Positions 1 through 6,144 of a stretch of 17,795 nucleotides of DNA are shown here, piece after piece. Positions within the stretch are counted from its first letter, which is position 1. Each line of letters opens with the position of its first letter. Under the pieces are notes generated by a model. That model saw only the letters and a program-made list of their open reading frames with translations, was not told where the DNA came from and did not search any database. Both the position numbers and the translations under genes were made by a program. This DNA is from CAZZBK01 sp964652155 (GTDB lineage: Bacteria; Planctomycetota; Planctomycetia; Pirellulales; PNKZ01), in contig CAZZBK010000125.1 of NCBI GenBank assembly GCA_964652155.1, positions 1 to 17,795 on the forward strand, in the 5' to 3' direction.

Positions 1-493
1 ACACGATATCAAGTGTCTGATCGTGCCAGTGGCCCGGCTTGATCGTGCCGCCGTAGACCATCAGGGCCGGTCGGTTCAAGCGTCCCATGGCGATCAGGCA
101 GCCGGGCATATTTTTGTCGCAACCGGGGAGCGCGACGAGGCCATCGTACCACTGGGCGCCCATGACGGTCTCGATCGAGTCGGCGATCAGGTCGCGCGAC
201 TGGAGCGAGTAGCTCATCCCGTCGGTGCCCATCGAGATGCCGTCGCTCACGCCGATCGTGTTGAATCGCATGCCCACCATGTCGGCCTCGACCACGCCAC
301 GTTTGACATGCTCGGCGAGCGTGTTGAGGTGCATGTTGCAGGTATTGCCCTCGTACCACACGCTGGCGATGCCGATTTGCGGCTTGTTCATGTCCGCTTC
401 GGTCATGCCGGTGCCGTAGAGCATGGCCTGCGAGGCCCCTTGGCTCTTGCGTTGGGTGATACGGGAACTGAACTTGTTGAGCTCTCCGGACAT
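1..493 (-). CDS. ilvD: Dihydroxy-acid dehydratase, N-terminal part (cut by window edge)
   Basis: The reading frame runs leftward from the ATG at 493-491 to the window edge without a stop, giving 164 N-terminal residues. The family converts 2,3-dihydroxy-3-methylbutanoate and its pentanoate homologue to the 2-oxo acids of valine and isoleucine synthesis, in the cytoplasm, with an Fe-S cluster. Visible family marks are GNTCNMH (Cys52), the GVSDGISMGTDGM stretch (residues 81-93), SRDLIADSIE (99-108) and the ILVD/EDD signature CDKNMPGCLIA starting at Cys125. Cys52 and Cys125 are the expected cluster ligands. The start is supported by a GAGGA Shine-Dalgarno motif (502-506 on the plus strand) 8 nt upstream. 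The gene is divergent from the FHA phosphatase gene. The C-terminal three quarters lie outside the window, so intactness cannot be judged. Family assignment is very secure. Confidence 0.95.
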   Translation of the reverse strand, partial: MSGELNKFSSRITQRKSQGASQAMLYGTGMTEADMNKPQIGIASVWYEGNTCNMHLNTLAEHVKRGVVEADMVGMRFNTIGVSDGISMGTDGMSYSLQSRDLIADSIETVMGAQWYDGLVALPGCDKNMPGCLIAMGRLNRPALMVYGGTIKPGHWHDQTLDIV

Positions 494-533
494 GAACGGA
501 ATCCTCACTCACTAGGCCAAGCTGGATGCAGGG

Positions 534-545
534 AGCGTAAACGCT
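534..545. promoter_or_regulatory. Short inverted repeat upstream of ilvD (possible operator)
   Basis: AGCGT-AA-ACGCT is a 5+2+5 inverted repeat lying 41 bp upstream of the ilvD start, in the divergent gap 494-731. Position and symmetry would suit a repressor or activator site, but arms this short arise easily by chance and no clear -10/-35 pair was found next to it. Confidence 0.2.
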
Positions 546-731
546 TGATCGTACTCGGTCGCCGGGGGCTTCGCCAGGGTTAAGCGCCGCGCGGCGGAAG
601 GTGGCCACGCGGGCTCGTTGACGCCCCCCACCTTCCAACTCTACAATCGGCAGACCGCTTGGCCATGGCGCTCGAATCCATGCCGACTCCGTGGCAAGCC
701 CCCCAGGGCAACCCCAGACTGACGCATTTTT

Positions 732-2417
732 ATGGCCTTATTGCAAGTCATTCGCGGACTCAATCCCGGCCAGCAATTTCCGCTGGAGGGTAAGAAGGCT
801 ATTTTGGGACGGCATCCGGACTGCGACATTGTGGTCGATGTCGGTGCCGTGAGCCGGCAGCACGCGCAGATTACGCGCGAAGACGACGACTACTATGTCG
901 AGGACTTGAAAAGCCGCAACGGCACCTTCGTCAACGGCCAGATCACGCAAGGGCGGCACAAGCTGCTCAACAACGACCGGCTGCGCATCTGCGACGTGCT
1001 GTTCACGTTCTACCAAGGCGCTGCCCCAGCGCCGAGCGCGTCGCTGACTGGCAGCGAGGTGGGCACGCCGCCGCGGTTCATCGTCGAAGACACCGGCGAG
1101 AAGGGGACCACGATCATGTCGACGCTCGACATCCAGTCGGGCGTGCGCGGCACCCAGCTTATCGTCAATCCCGAGATGAAGCTCAAGGCGATCATGGAGA
1201 TTGCCAAGCATTTGCGGACCACGCTCTCGCTGGAAGAGGTGCTCAAGCAAGTGCTCGAGAGCTTGTTCAAAATCTTCACCCAGGCCGATCGTGGCTTCGT
1301 CATTTTGCAAAACAGCGTCGGCGTGTTGGTGCCGATGGCCGTCAAGCACCGCCGACCCGATGCCGAGGAGTCGGCCCGCGTCAGCAAAACGATCGTCAGC
1401 AAGGCGATGGCCACGGGCGAGGCGATCTTGTCGGCCGACGCCGCCACCGACTCGCGATTCGACACCAGCCAGAGCATCGCCGACTTCCGCATCCGTTCGA
1501 TGATGTGCGTGCCGTTGATGAGCAACGAGGCCAAGGCGCTCGGTGTGATTCAAATTGACACGCTCGATCAGCGCAGCCGGTTTACGCAAGATGACCTGGA
1601 GGTGCTGGCCCACGTCGCGATCTTGGCGGCCACGGCCATCGAGAACGCGCAACTGCACGAGGCCGCGCTGGCCAAGCGCGCGATCGATCGCGACTTGGAA
1701 TTGGCTCACAAGGTGCAGCAAGGCATTTTACCCGGCGCTCCGCCCAACGTGCCCGGCTATTCGTTCTTCGACTACTACGAGCCCGCTCGACAGGTCGGTG
1801 GCGACTATTTCGACTATGTCACGTTGCCGGGTAATCGCTTGGGCATTATTGTCGCCGACGTGTCGGGCAAAGGGGTCTCGGCAGCGCTCGTCATGGCTCG
1901 CTTGTCGAGCGAGGCACGCTACGCGCTCGCCAGCCACGAAAGCACTGCCGACGCCATGCAACACCTGAACGCCAGCTTTGCGCGGGCCGGCTGGGAAGAC
2001 CGCTTCGTGACCATGATCTTGGCCGTGCTCGACCTGGAACATCATAGCGTCACATTCACCAACGCCGGCCACATGGCACCGCGCTTGCGGCACGCGGCCG
2101 ACAGACCCGATCGACTTGAGCTAATCGGCGATGCCGAGACCGGTTTGCCGCTGGGGGTGACCGACGATTTTCAGTACGAGCAGACCGTCGTGAAGCTCGC
2201 GCCGGGAGACTCGCTGACGATGTTCACCGACGGCTTTAGCGAGGCGATGGACGCGCAAAACCAGATCTATGGCTTGCAACGCCTCGACAAGCAATTGTCG
2301 GCAAGCGCTCAGACGGTCAAAGAGCTAGGCGACCAGTTGCTGGAAGACGTCAAACGCTTCGCCGGCACACGCGCTCAGGCCGACGACATGTGCCTGCTCT
2401 GCTTCGGCCGAGCGTAA
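732..2417 (+). CDS. FHA-GAF-PP2C (RsbU/SpoIIE-type) serine phosphatase
   Basis: This 561-aa soluble protein has three modules. An N-terminal FHA domain (about 1-95) carries GR (26-27), SRQH (41-44) and the NG pair (63-64), so it should bind phosphothreonine peptides. A linker (96-155) leads to a GAF domain (about 158-312), a small-ligand or redox sensor fold. The C-terminal SpoIIE/RsbU-type PP2C phosphatase (about 320-560) has the metal-binding acidic positions GGDY (Asp358), ADVSGKG (Asp376), FTDG (Asp500) and ADD (Asp551), so it should be active. RsbU-type phosphatases usually dephosphorylate anti-anti-sigma factors in partner-switching pathways; the FHA domain suggests input from a Ser/Thr kinase. 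No STAS or anti-sigma gene is in view, so the target is unknown. No clear Shine-Dalgarno is seen, but the FHA domain begins right at this ATG. It is convergent with the dehydrogenase gene. Confidence 0.93.
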   Translation: MALLQVIRGLNPGQQFPLEGKKAILGRHPDCDIVVDVGAVSRQHAQITREDDDYYVEDLKSRNGTFVNGQITQGRHKLLNNDRLRICDVLFTFYQGAAPAPSASLTGSEVGTPPRFIVEDTGEKGTTIMSTLDIQSGVRGTQLIVNPEMKLKAIMEIAKHLRTTLSLEEVLKQVLESLFKIFTQADRGFVILQNSVGVLVPMAVKHRRPDAEESARVSKTIVSKAMATGEAILSADAATDSRFDTSQSIADFRIRSMMCVPLMSNEAKALGVIQIDTLDQRSRFTQDDLEVLAHVAILAATAIENAQLHEAALAKRAIDRDLELAHKVQQGILPGAPPNVPGYSFFDYYEPARQVGGDYFDYVTLPGNRLGIIVADVSGKGVSAALVMARLSSEARYALASHESTADAMQHLNASFARAGWEDRFVTMILAVLDLEHHSVTFTNAGHMAPRLRHAADRPDRLELIGDAETGLPLGVTDDFQYEQTVVKLAPGDSLTMFTDGFSEAMDAQNQIYGLQRLDKQLSASAQTVKELGDQLLEDVKRFAGTRAQADDMCLLCFGRA

Positions 2418-2440
2418 CACGCAGTCAAAGAGCATAAGAA

Positions 2441-2572
2441 GCGAAAAGGGAACCACGGATGAACACCGATTGAGGAAGCAGGATTGGGAAAAGATAGCGG
2501 CTGTGCACAGCAGCTAATTCCCATCACTCCTCATCCGTGGTTATCTGTGTTCATCCGTGGTTCCCTTTCCTT
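2441..2572. repeat. Long imperfect palindrome between convergent genes
   Basis: The arms at 2445-2466 and 2547-2568 are a perfect 22-bp inverted repeat containing the core ACCACGGATGAACAC. The interior is also roughly symmetric about the same centre: GATTGGGAA (2482-2490) against TTCCCATC (2518-2525), and a central 12-bp palindrome GCTGTGCACAGC (2500-2511). The right half holds a second TCATCCGTGG copy (2531-2540 and 2551-2560) that the left half partly lacks, as if about 9 bases were lost. RNA from either strand could fold into a stem-loop of about 130 nt, so it may end transcription of both flanking genes. ACCACGGATGAACAC-type sequences recur in many environmental genomes (from memory, unchecked), suggesting a dispersed repeat. 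Confidence 0.75.
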
Positions 2573-2612
2573 CTCGCTCTCCTTCGTGGCGTCATCCCTC
2601 TCTATGAGAGCA

Positions 2613-3605
2613 TTATGAGCGGCGGCGATCAGCCACCTGCGGATTGACCCAGGCTCGGAGCGGCTGACCGGTCGCACCGAGGATCAGGTTGTCGGCGGCA
2701 ATCTCGGCCATCGCGTTGCGGCTGCTGACCGTGGCGCTGGCAATGTGCGGCGCAATCACGCAGTTGGGCAACGTCAGCAGCGGGTTGTCCATCTTCGGCG
2801 GCTCGGGATCGGTGACGTCGAGTCCCGCGGCGAAGATGCGGCCGGTCTTGAGGGCCTCGTACAGATCGGCCTCGACCACGTGCGGGCCGCGGGCGGTGTT
2901 CACGAACACGGCGGTGGGCTTCATTTTGGCAAAGGCGGCCTTGTTGAACATGCCGCGTGTCGAGTCATTGAGATCGGCATGAACGCTGATGAAGTCGGCT
3001 TCGGCCAGCAGGGCCTCGAAGTCGACGCGCCGCGCGTGCAGTTCGCGCTCCGCGGCCTCGTTCGGATACATATCGTGGTACAGGACGCGCATACCCCAGC
3101 CGCCAAAGCAGCGGCGGGCAAACGCAAAACCGATGCGACCCATGCCCACCACGCCGACAGTCTTGCCCACAAGGTCTTGGCCGATATGGCCTCGCGGCTC
3201 CCAGGTCTTCCACTTGCCGCTGATCGAGTAGGCGTGCCCCTCGACCACGCGGCGGGCGGCTGAAATGAGCAGCGAAAATGCCATGTCGGCCGTGGCGTCG
3301 GTGAGCACGCCCGGCGTGTTGCCCACGCAGACGCCCCGCTCGGTCGCGGCGGGAATGTCGATATTGTTGAATCCGACCGCGTAATTGCTGACGACTTTCA
3401 ACCGCGGAGCGCTATCGAGCAGCGCGCCGTCGATCCGCTCGGTGAGCAGCGACAACAGGCCGTCGCACTGCGCAATACGCTGCCTGAGCACCTCGGGTGA
3501 TGGGGGCAACGGCTCGGTCCAAATGTCGGCCTCGCAGGCGGCTCGAATCTTGTCCAATCCGACTTCAGGAATCAATCGCGTCACAAAGACCCGGGGCTTC
3601 GACAT
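2613..3605 (-). CDS. D-2-hydroxyacid dehydrogenase (glyoxylate/hydroxypyruvate reductase-like)
   Basis: This 330-aa cytoplasmic NAD(P)-dependent oxidoreductase belongs to the family that interconverts 2-oxo acids and D-2-hydroxy acids. It shows the Rossmann motif GMGRIG (154-159), the catalytic Arg239 in FVNTARG, Glu268 in the DVTDPEPP segment and His287 in APHIASAT, plus the substrate-loop region SNYAVGFNNID (73-83). The motif spacing and total length fit glyoxylate or hydroxypyruvate reductases; the exact substrate cannot be read from sequence. The HDM segment after the second Rossmann strand, without an arginine pair, leans toward NADH (inference). I chose the internal ATG at 3605 because the family N-terminus (KPRVFVTR) begins there; the frame stays open to an ATG at 3716, but that extension looks like upstream DNA. 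It lies upstream of no obvious operon partner and converges on the phosphatase gene. Confidence 0.92.
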   Translation of the reverse strand: MSKPRVFVTRLIPEVGLDKIRAACEADIWTEPLPPSPEVLRQRIAQCDGLLSLLTERIDGALLDSAPRLKVVSNYAVGFNNIDIPAATERGVCVGNTPGVLTDATADMAFSLLISAARRVVEGHAYSISGKWKTWEPRGHIGQDLVGKTVGVVGMGRIGFAFARRCFGGWGMRVLYHDMYPNEAAERELHARRVDFEALLAEADFISVHADLNDSTRGMFNKAAFAKMKPTAVFVNTARGPHVVEADLYEALKTGRIFAAGLDVTDPEPPKMDNPLLTLPNCVIAPHIASATVSSRNAMAEIAADNLILGATGQPLRAWVNPQVADRRRS

Positions 3606-3758
3606 GGCGGGATACACCTGCGGCAAAGAGAGAAGATGACCCGCACGACAATTCGCTACAAAGCGCGGATGTCGGCGAGCGTTGAATGCCGCGATTATGG
3701 CGCAGAGTTTGCGCACAATGCAAGCCGCTGCGAACGCAAAACCGATTCTGTCGAATGG

Positions 3759-4088
3759 CTAGATCCGCTGTTTGCCGATCACCGCGCCGTTCTGGATCGA
3801 GAACGTCAGAATCTGATTGTGGACCAGATACCGGTAGACGCGGACTCGGCTGCCGCTCGCCTCACCCCCTTGCATCGCCATCCGCTTGGTGGGCTGACCC
3901 AGGATGGCCACAAGATCCTTCTCGGGCGTGCCGACCTTGATCTGTTCGTACAGTTCGTTGATCCGCCCCATGCGGCGAATGTCGTTGATACTGTCGCAAC
4001 CCGAGAGCAAAGCCGCGAGCGAGATGGCTCCGAGCGCCAGCCATTTGCGACGAGTTCGTTGAAGGGACGATGGCGGTTGGGACAACAT
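3759..4088 (-). CDS. Small BamE/SmpA-like lipoprotein
   Basis: This 109-aa protein has a lipoprotein signal peptide: basic n-region RTRRK (11-15), hydrophobic core 17-28 and lipobox LSGC with the lipidated Cys31. The mature part is about 79 residues. The segment IKVGTPEKDLVAILGQPTKR matches the pattern of SmpA/BamE-fold lipoproteins (hydrophobic-x-x-G-x3-x2-V-x3-LGxP), followed by a beta-rich end (RVRVYRYLVHNQILTFSIQNG). BamE is part of the outer-membrane protein assembly complex, but many unrelated small lipoproteins share this fold, so a Bam role is only possible. The start is supported by GGAG 8 nt upstream. It shares strand with the dehydrogenase gene, 153 bp away, and is divergent from the pilin gene. 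Confidence 0.82.
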   Translation of the reverse strand: MLSQPPSSLQRTRRKWLALGAISLAALLSGCDSINDIRRMGRINELYEQIKVGTPEKDLVAILGQPTKRMAMQGGEASGSRVRVYRYLVHNQILTFSIQNGAVIGKQRI

Positions 4089-4453
4089 GGAAAAATCTCC
4101 GTTCCAACGAGTCGAGTCGAAGGCCGCGGCGCGGCGTGGCCAGCAGGCGTGTGTCTAAATCTACGTTACGCACGATCACTCGGGGCTCGCAAGCAGAGAA
4201 CGCCCCACGCGGCACGAATGCCCGAGATGCCGATGGAAGCGATTATGACGACGGCCGAAACAGCGCTCCTTGCCGTCGGGATGTTCCCATTTCGACGCGT
4301 GGTGTTGCCTCACGTCGCGTTTGGACAACATGAGCGCTGTCTGGCGTGGTTGGACTGAACGACCGGCGCGACGCCTCGGCGACGAACCTAAGTCATTATC
4401 TGAAGGCGGCTTGCACTCGACACAGAGCCATCACTTTAGGTCAATTTTCGGAA
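4089..4453. other. Gene-free divergent region
   Basis: This is the gap between the lipoprotein gene (leftward) and the pilin gene (rightward). The open frames here give Arg/Ser-rich translations with no signal peptide, family motif or good ribosome site, and I regard them as non-coding. Apart from the sigma-54 promoter candidate at its right border, I see no convincing structure. An enhancer site for the sigma-54 activator would be expected in this stretch, but no clear paired dyad was found. Confidence 0.5.
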
Positions 4454-4470
4454 TTGGCACGCCCCGTGCT
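4454..4470 (+). promoter_or_regulatory. Sigma-54 (RpoN) -24/-12 promoter candidate for the pilin gene
   Basis: The sequence TTGGCACGCCCCGTGCT matches the RpoN consensus YTGGCACG-N4-TTGCW at all but one or two positions, with the required GG (4456-4457) and GC (4468-4469) exactly ten bases apart. Transcription would start near 4481, giving a leader of about 41 nt that contains an AAAGGA ribosome site (4508-4513) before the ATG at 4522. RpoN control of pilin genes is well known in other bacteria, for example pilA. Confidence 0.75.
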
Positions 4471-4521
4471 TATTGAGGTTCTCAACAACAACGACGACCT
4501 CACACGTAAAGGATCAGCACC

Positions 4522-4851
4522 ATGAAAACGACCATCGCTCGCTTGTACCACGAGACCGACGGAGCCATCGTATCGGCGGAGATCATGTTGGTGATGACGA
4601 TCCTGGTGCTGGGAACCATCGTCGGGCTCAAGAGCGTGCGGGACTCAGTCGTCAGCGAACTGGCCGACGTCGCGCAAGCGATCGCCAACGTCAATCAGGG
4701 TTACTGCTACAGCTCGGTCTGCGGCCACGCGGGCCATACCGGCGGGGGCGAATTCAAAGATCAAGCCGACTTCTGCGACACGGCCTGGGGACACGGCACC
4801 CAAGAATCGAAATGCGTCAATGTCGCCGCCTATGCGATGGGCGAACGCTAA
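4522..4851 (+). CDS. Flp/type IV-like pilin (planctomycete type), small cysteine-rich
   Basis: This 109-aa protein has a short charged leader (1-13, ending ETD), then G14-AIVSAE, then one long hydrophobic helix (about 21-38) continuing as an amphipathic helix (39-58). That is the plan of Flp/type IV prepilins, where a prepilin peptidase cuts after Gly and a Glu follows. The Glu is at +6 after Gly14 rather than the usual +5. The C-terminal half has four cysteines (62, 67, 85, 98) that could form two disulfides outside the cell. The start is set by AAAGGA 8 nt upstream. The gene stands alone between a sigma-54 promoter candidate and an intrinsic terminator; no tad or pil assembly genes are in the window. 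A pilin or pseudopilin subunit is the likely role; the assembly partner is unknown. Confidence 0.75.
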   Translation: MKTTIARLYHETDGAIVSAEIMLVMTILVLGTIVGLKSVRDSVVSELADVAQAIANVNQGYCYSSVCGHAGHTGGGEFKDQADFCDTAWGHGTQESKCVNVAAYAMGER

Positions 4852-4909
4852 ACACTACGCGAGCCGCGCCGGTGACTTGACCTCCCCAACGAACGTGCGA
4901 CGGTGCTCG

Positions 4910-4942
4910 AAAGTCTGCCCGGCATTTGCCGGGCAGGCTTTT
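4910..4942 (+). terminator. Intrinsic terminator of the pilin gene
   Basis: The core stem CTGCCCGGC / GCCGGGCAG (4915-4923 and 4928-4936) closes on an ATTT loop and can be extended through a T-G wobble by AAAG/CTTT, giving about 14 pairs. It ends in CTTTTATC. It lies about 60 bp after the pilin stop and points in the same direction. Confidence 0.88.
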
Positions 4943-5089
4943 ATCATGCGCCACGCTCGACGTGCTGGAGCGCAAACACGCCGCAGGCGTTTATTGAGGT
5001 TCAGGTCATTAAGTTAAGTAGGACGACCAGCGGGAGTCTGATCATACCGGCCTCGAGTAGCTCGGCCTGTTAAGCTGATGATCTGAGGA

Positions 5090-5950
5090 TCAATTGCCTT
5101 CGGTGCGCGCCAGGGCAATCAGCAACTCCAGCTCGGTAATCACGCCCGAGTGCAGCCCCTGATCGTCGACCACGGGCAAGCCAAAGACGTGCCGCTCGAG
5201 CATCGCCGCGGCGGCATCGGACAGGGTTTGCCCAATTTGCAACGGCTTGTCTTGCTTCGGCAAGAGCTCGCCGACCGTTTGAGCCTGATGCTTCCAGGAA
5301 GTGAATTCAGACGCTTCCGAGGCGTCATGCAACAACTCGCCCAAACGCGCTCGACGCAACGCTCGATCCGACAGGACCCCACAGACCTGTTCGCCTGAAA
5401 CCACGGTCAGAAAATGACTCTGCGACGCTTGGAGCAACTTGCGCGCATCAACGAGCGACATCTCGCTATCGACCCTCTGCAACTGATCGTGGATCCAAGG
5501 ACGAATCATGTGCTGGCCCTTTTGCGAGCCGCCATATGAGAGCTCGCGCAGAAAGTCGACCGTCGTGATGATCCCTTGCAGGCGATGATCGGAAACCACC
5601 GGCACGCTATGAAAACCGTGATCCAGCATCAGCTTGAGCGCGCGAAACGGCGGATCTTGGTCACTCACGTACATCACGTTCTGCGTGAGCACCTCGTTCA
5701 CGTAGGTCGTCGCGCTGCATTGACCGGGGGAGACCTCGGCTCCGACCGGTGACAGTCGAGCCACGCGATCCAAGAACTTGGCGATGTCGAAATCGGACAA
5801 CATGCCCACCAGTTCGTAATCGCCATCGACCACCGGCATGTGATGGATGCCATAGTCGTACATCTGCCGTACCACCACGTCGAGTGACGTAAGGGGTGTC
5901 GCGGTGACGGGATTAAAGCTTGTCAGGCTCGCGAGTTCGATCAGGGGCAT
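5090..5950 (-). CDS. Four-CBS-domain (double Bateman module) protein
   Basis: This 286-aa soluble protein consists almost only of CBS domains. Four copies can be read: about 10-62 (GIHHMPVVD, LVGMLSDFDI), 86-138 (GFHSVPVVSD, LQGIITTVDFL), 148-202 (SHFLTVVSGEQVCGVLSDR, the most divergent) and 226-284 (VFGLPVVDDQ, SGVITELELL). Pairs of CBS domains form Bateman modules that bind adenosine nucleotides such as AMP, ATP or SAM. No catalytic or DNA-binding domain is fused, so it probably regulates another protein by nucleotide sensing; the partner is not evident from neighbours. No good Shine-Dalgarno precedes the start, but CBS1 begins shortly after it. An inverted repeat at 6061-6076 lies about 110 bp upstream. 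Confidence 0.9.
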   Translation of the reverse strand: MPLIELASLTSFNPVTATPLTSLDVVVRQMYDYGIHHMPVVDGDYELVGMLSDFDIAKFLDRVARLSPVGAEVSPGQCSATTYVNEVLTQNVMYVSDQDPPFRALKLMLDHGFHSVPVVSDHRLQGIITTVDFLRELSYGGSQKGQHMIRPWIHDQLQRVDSEMSLVDARKLLQASQSHFLTVVSGEQVCGVLSDRALRRARLGELLHDASEASEFTSWKHQAQTVGELLPKQDKPLQIGQTLSDAAAAMLERHVFGLPVVDDQGLHSGVITELELLIALARTEGN

Positions 5951-6060
5951 GGCAACACGACTCGACAGGGGCAGTTGGGGACTTGAGTCACACGCGAAAA
6001 TAATTCAATCGCGGTGAGCGTGGAGCTACGAAAAGGTAGGACAACGCTAGGCTTGGGGAG

Positions 6061-6076
6061 TGGTCATTTATGACCA
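6061..6076. promoter_or_regulatory. Inverted repeat upstream of the CBS gene (possible operator)
   Basis: TGGTCAT-TT-ATGACCA has two perfect 7-bp arms with a 2-bp spacer. It sits in the 194-bp gap between the DnaJ-like gene end and the CBS gene start. The form is that of a dimeric regulator site; no specific regulator is recognised. Confidence 0.35.
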
Positions 6077-6144
6077 GACCCGGGGCGCCAAGCGATGCAC
6101 AGGACCACTGGCGCAAACTGTGACGGTTATACCGGCGCGCCGTG

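Noticed and set aside
9..638. 209-aa open frame on the minus strand over the left end
   Set aside because: It is Arg/His-rich with no motif; the ilvD frame on the same strand (1-493) carries the family signature and a good ribosome site.
738..1721. 327-aa open frame antisense to the FHA-GAF phosphatase gene
   Set aside because: It is a His/Arg/Leu-rich shadow of a GC-rich gene; the plus-strand frame has three recognisable domains.
3606..3716. N-terminal extension of the dehydrogenase to the ATG at 3716
   Set aside because: The family N-terminus begins at 3605 and the extra 37 residues have no relation to it.
4470..5002. 12-bp direct repeat TTATTGAGGTTC at 4470-4481 and 4991-5002
   Set aside because: Several exact 12-mers repeated by chance are expected in a window of this size, and nothing links the two sites.
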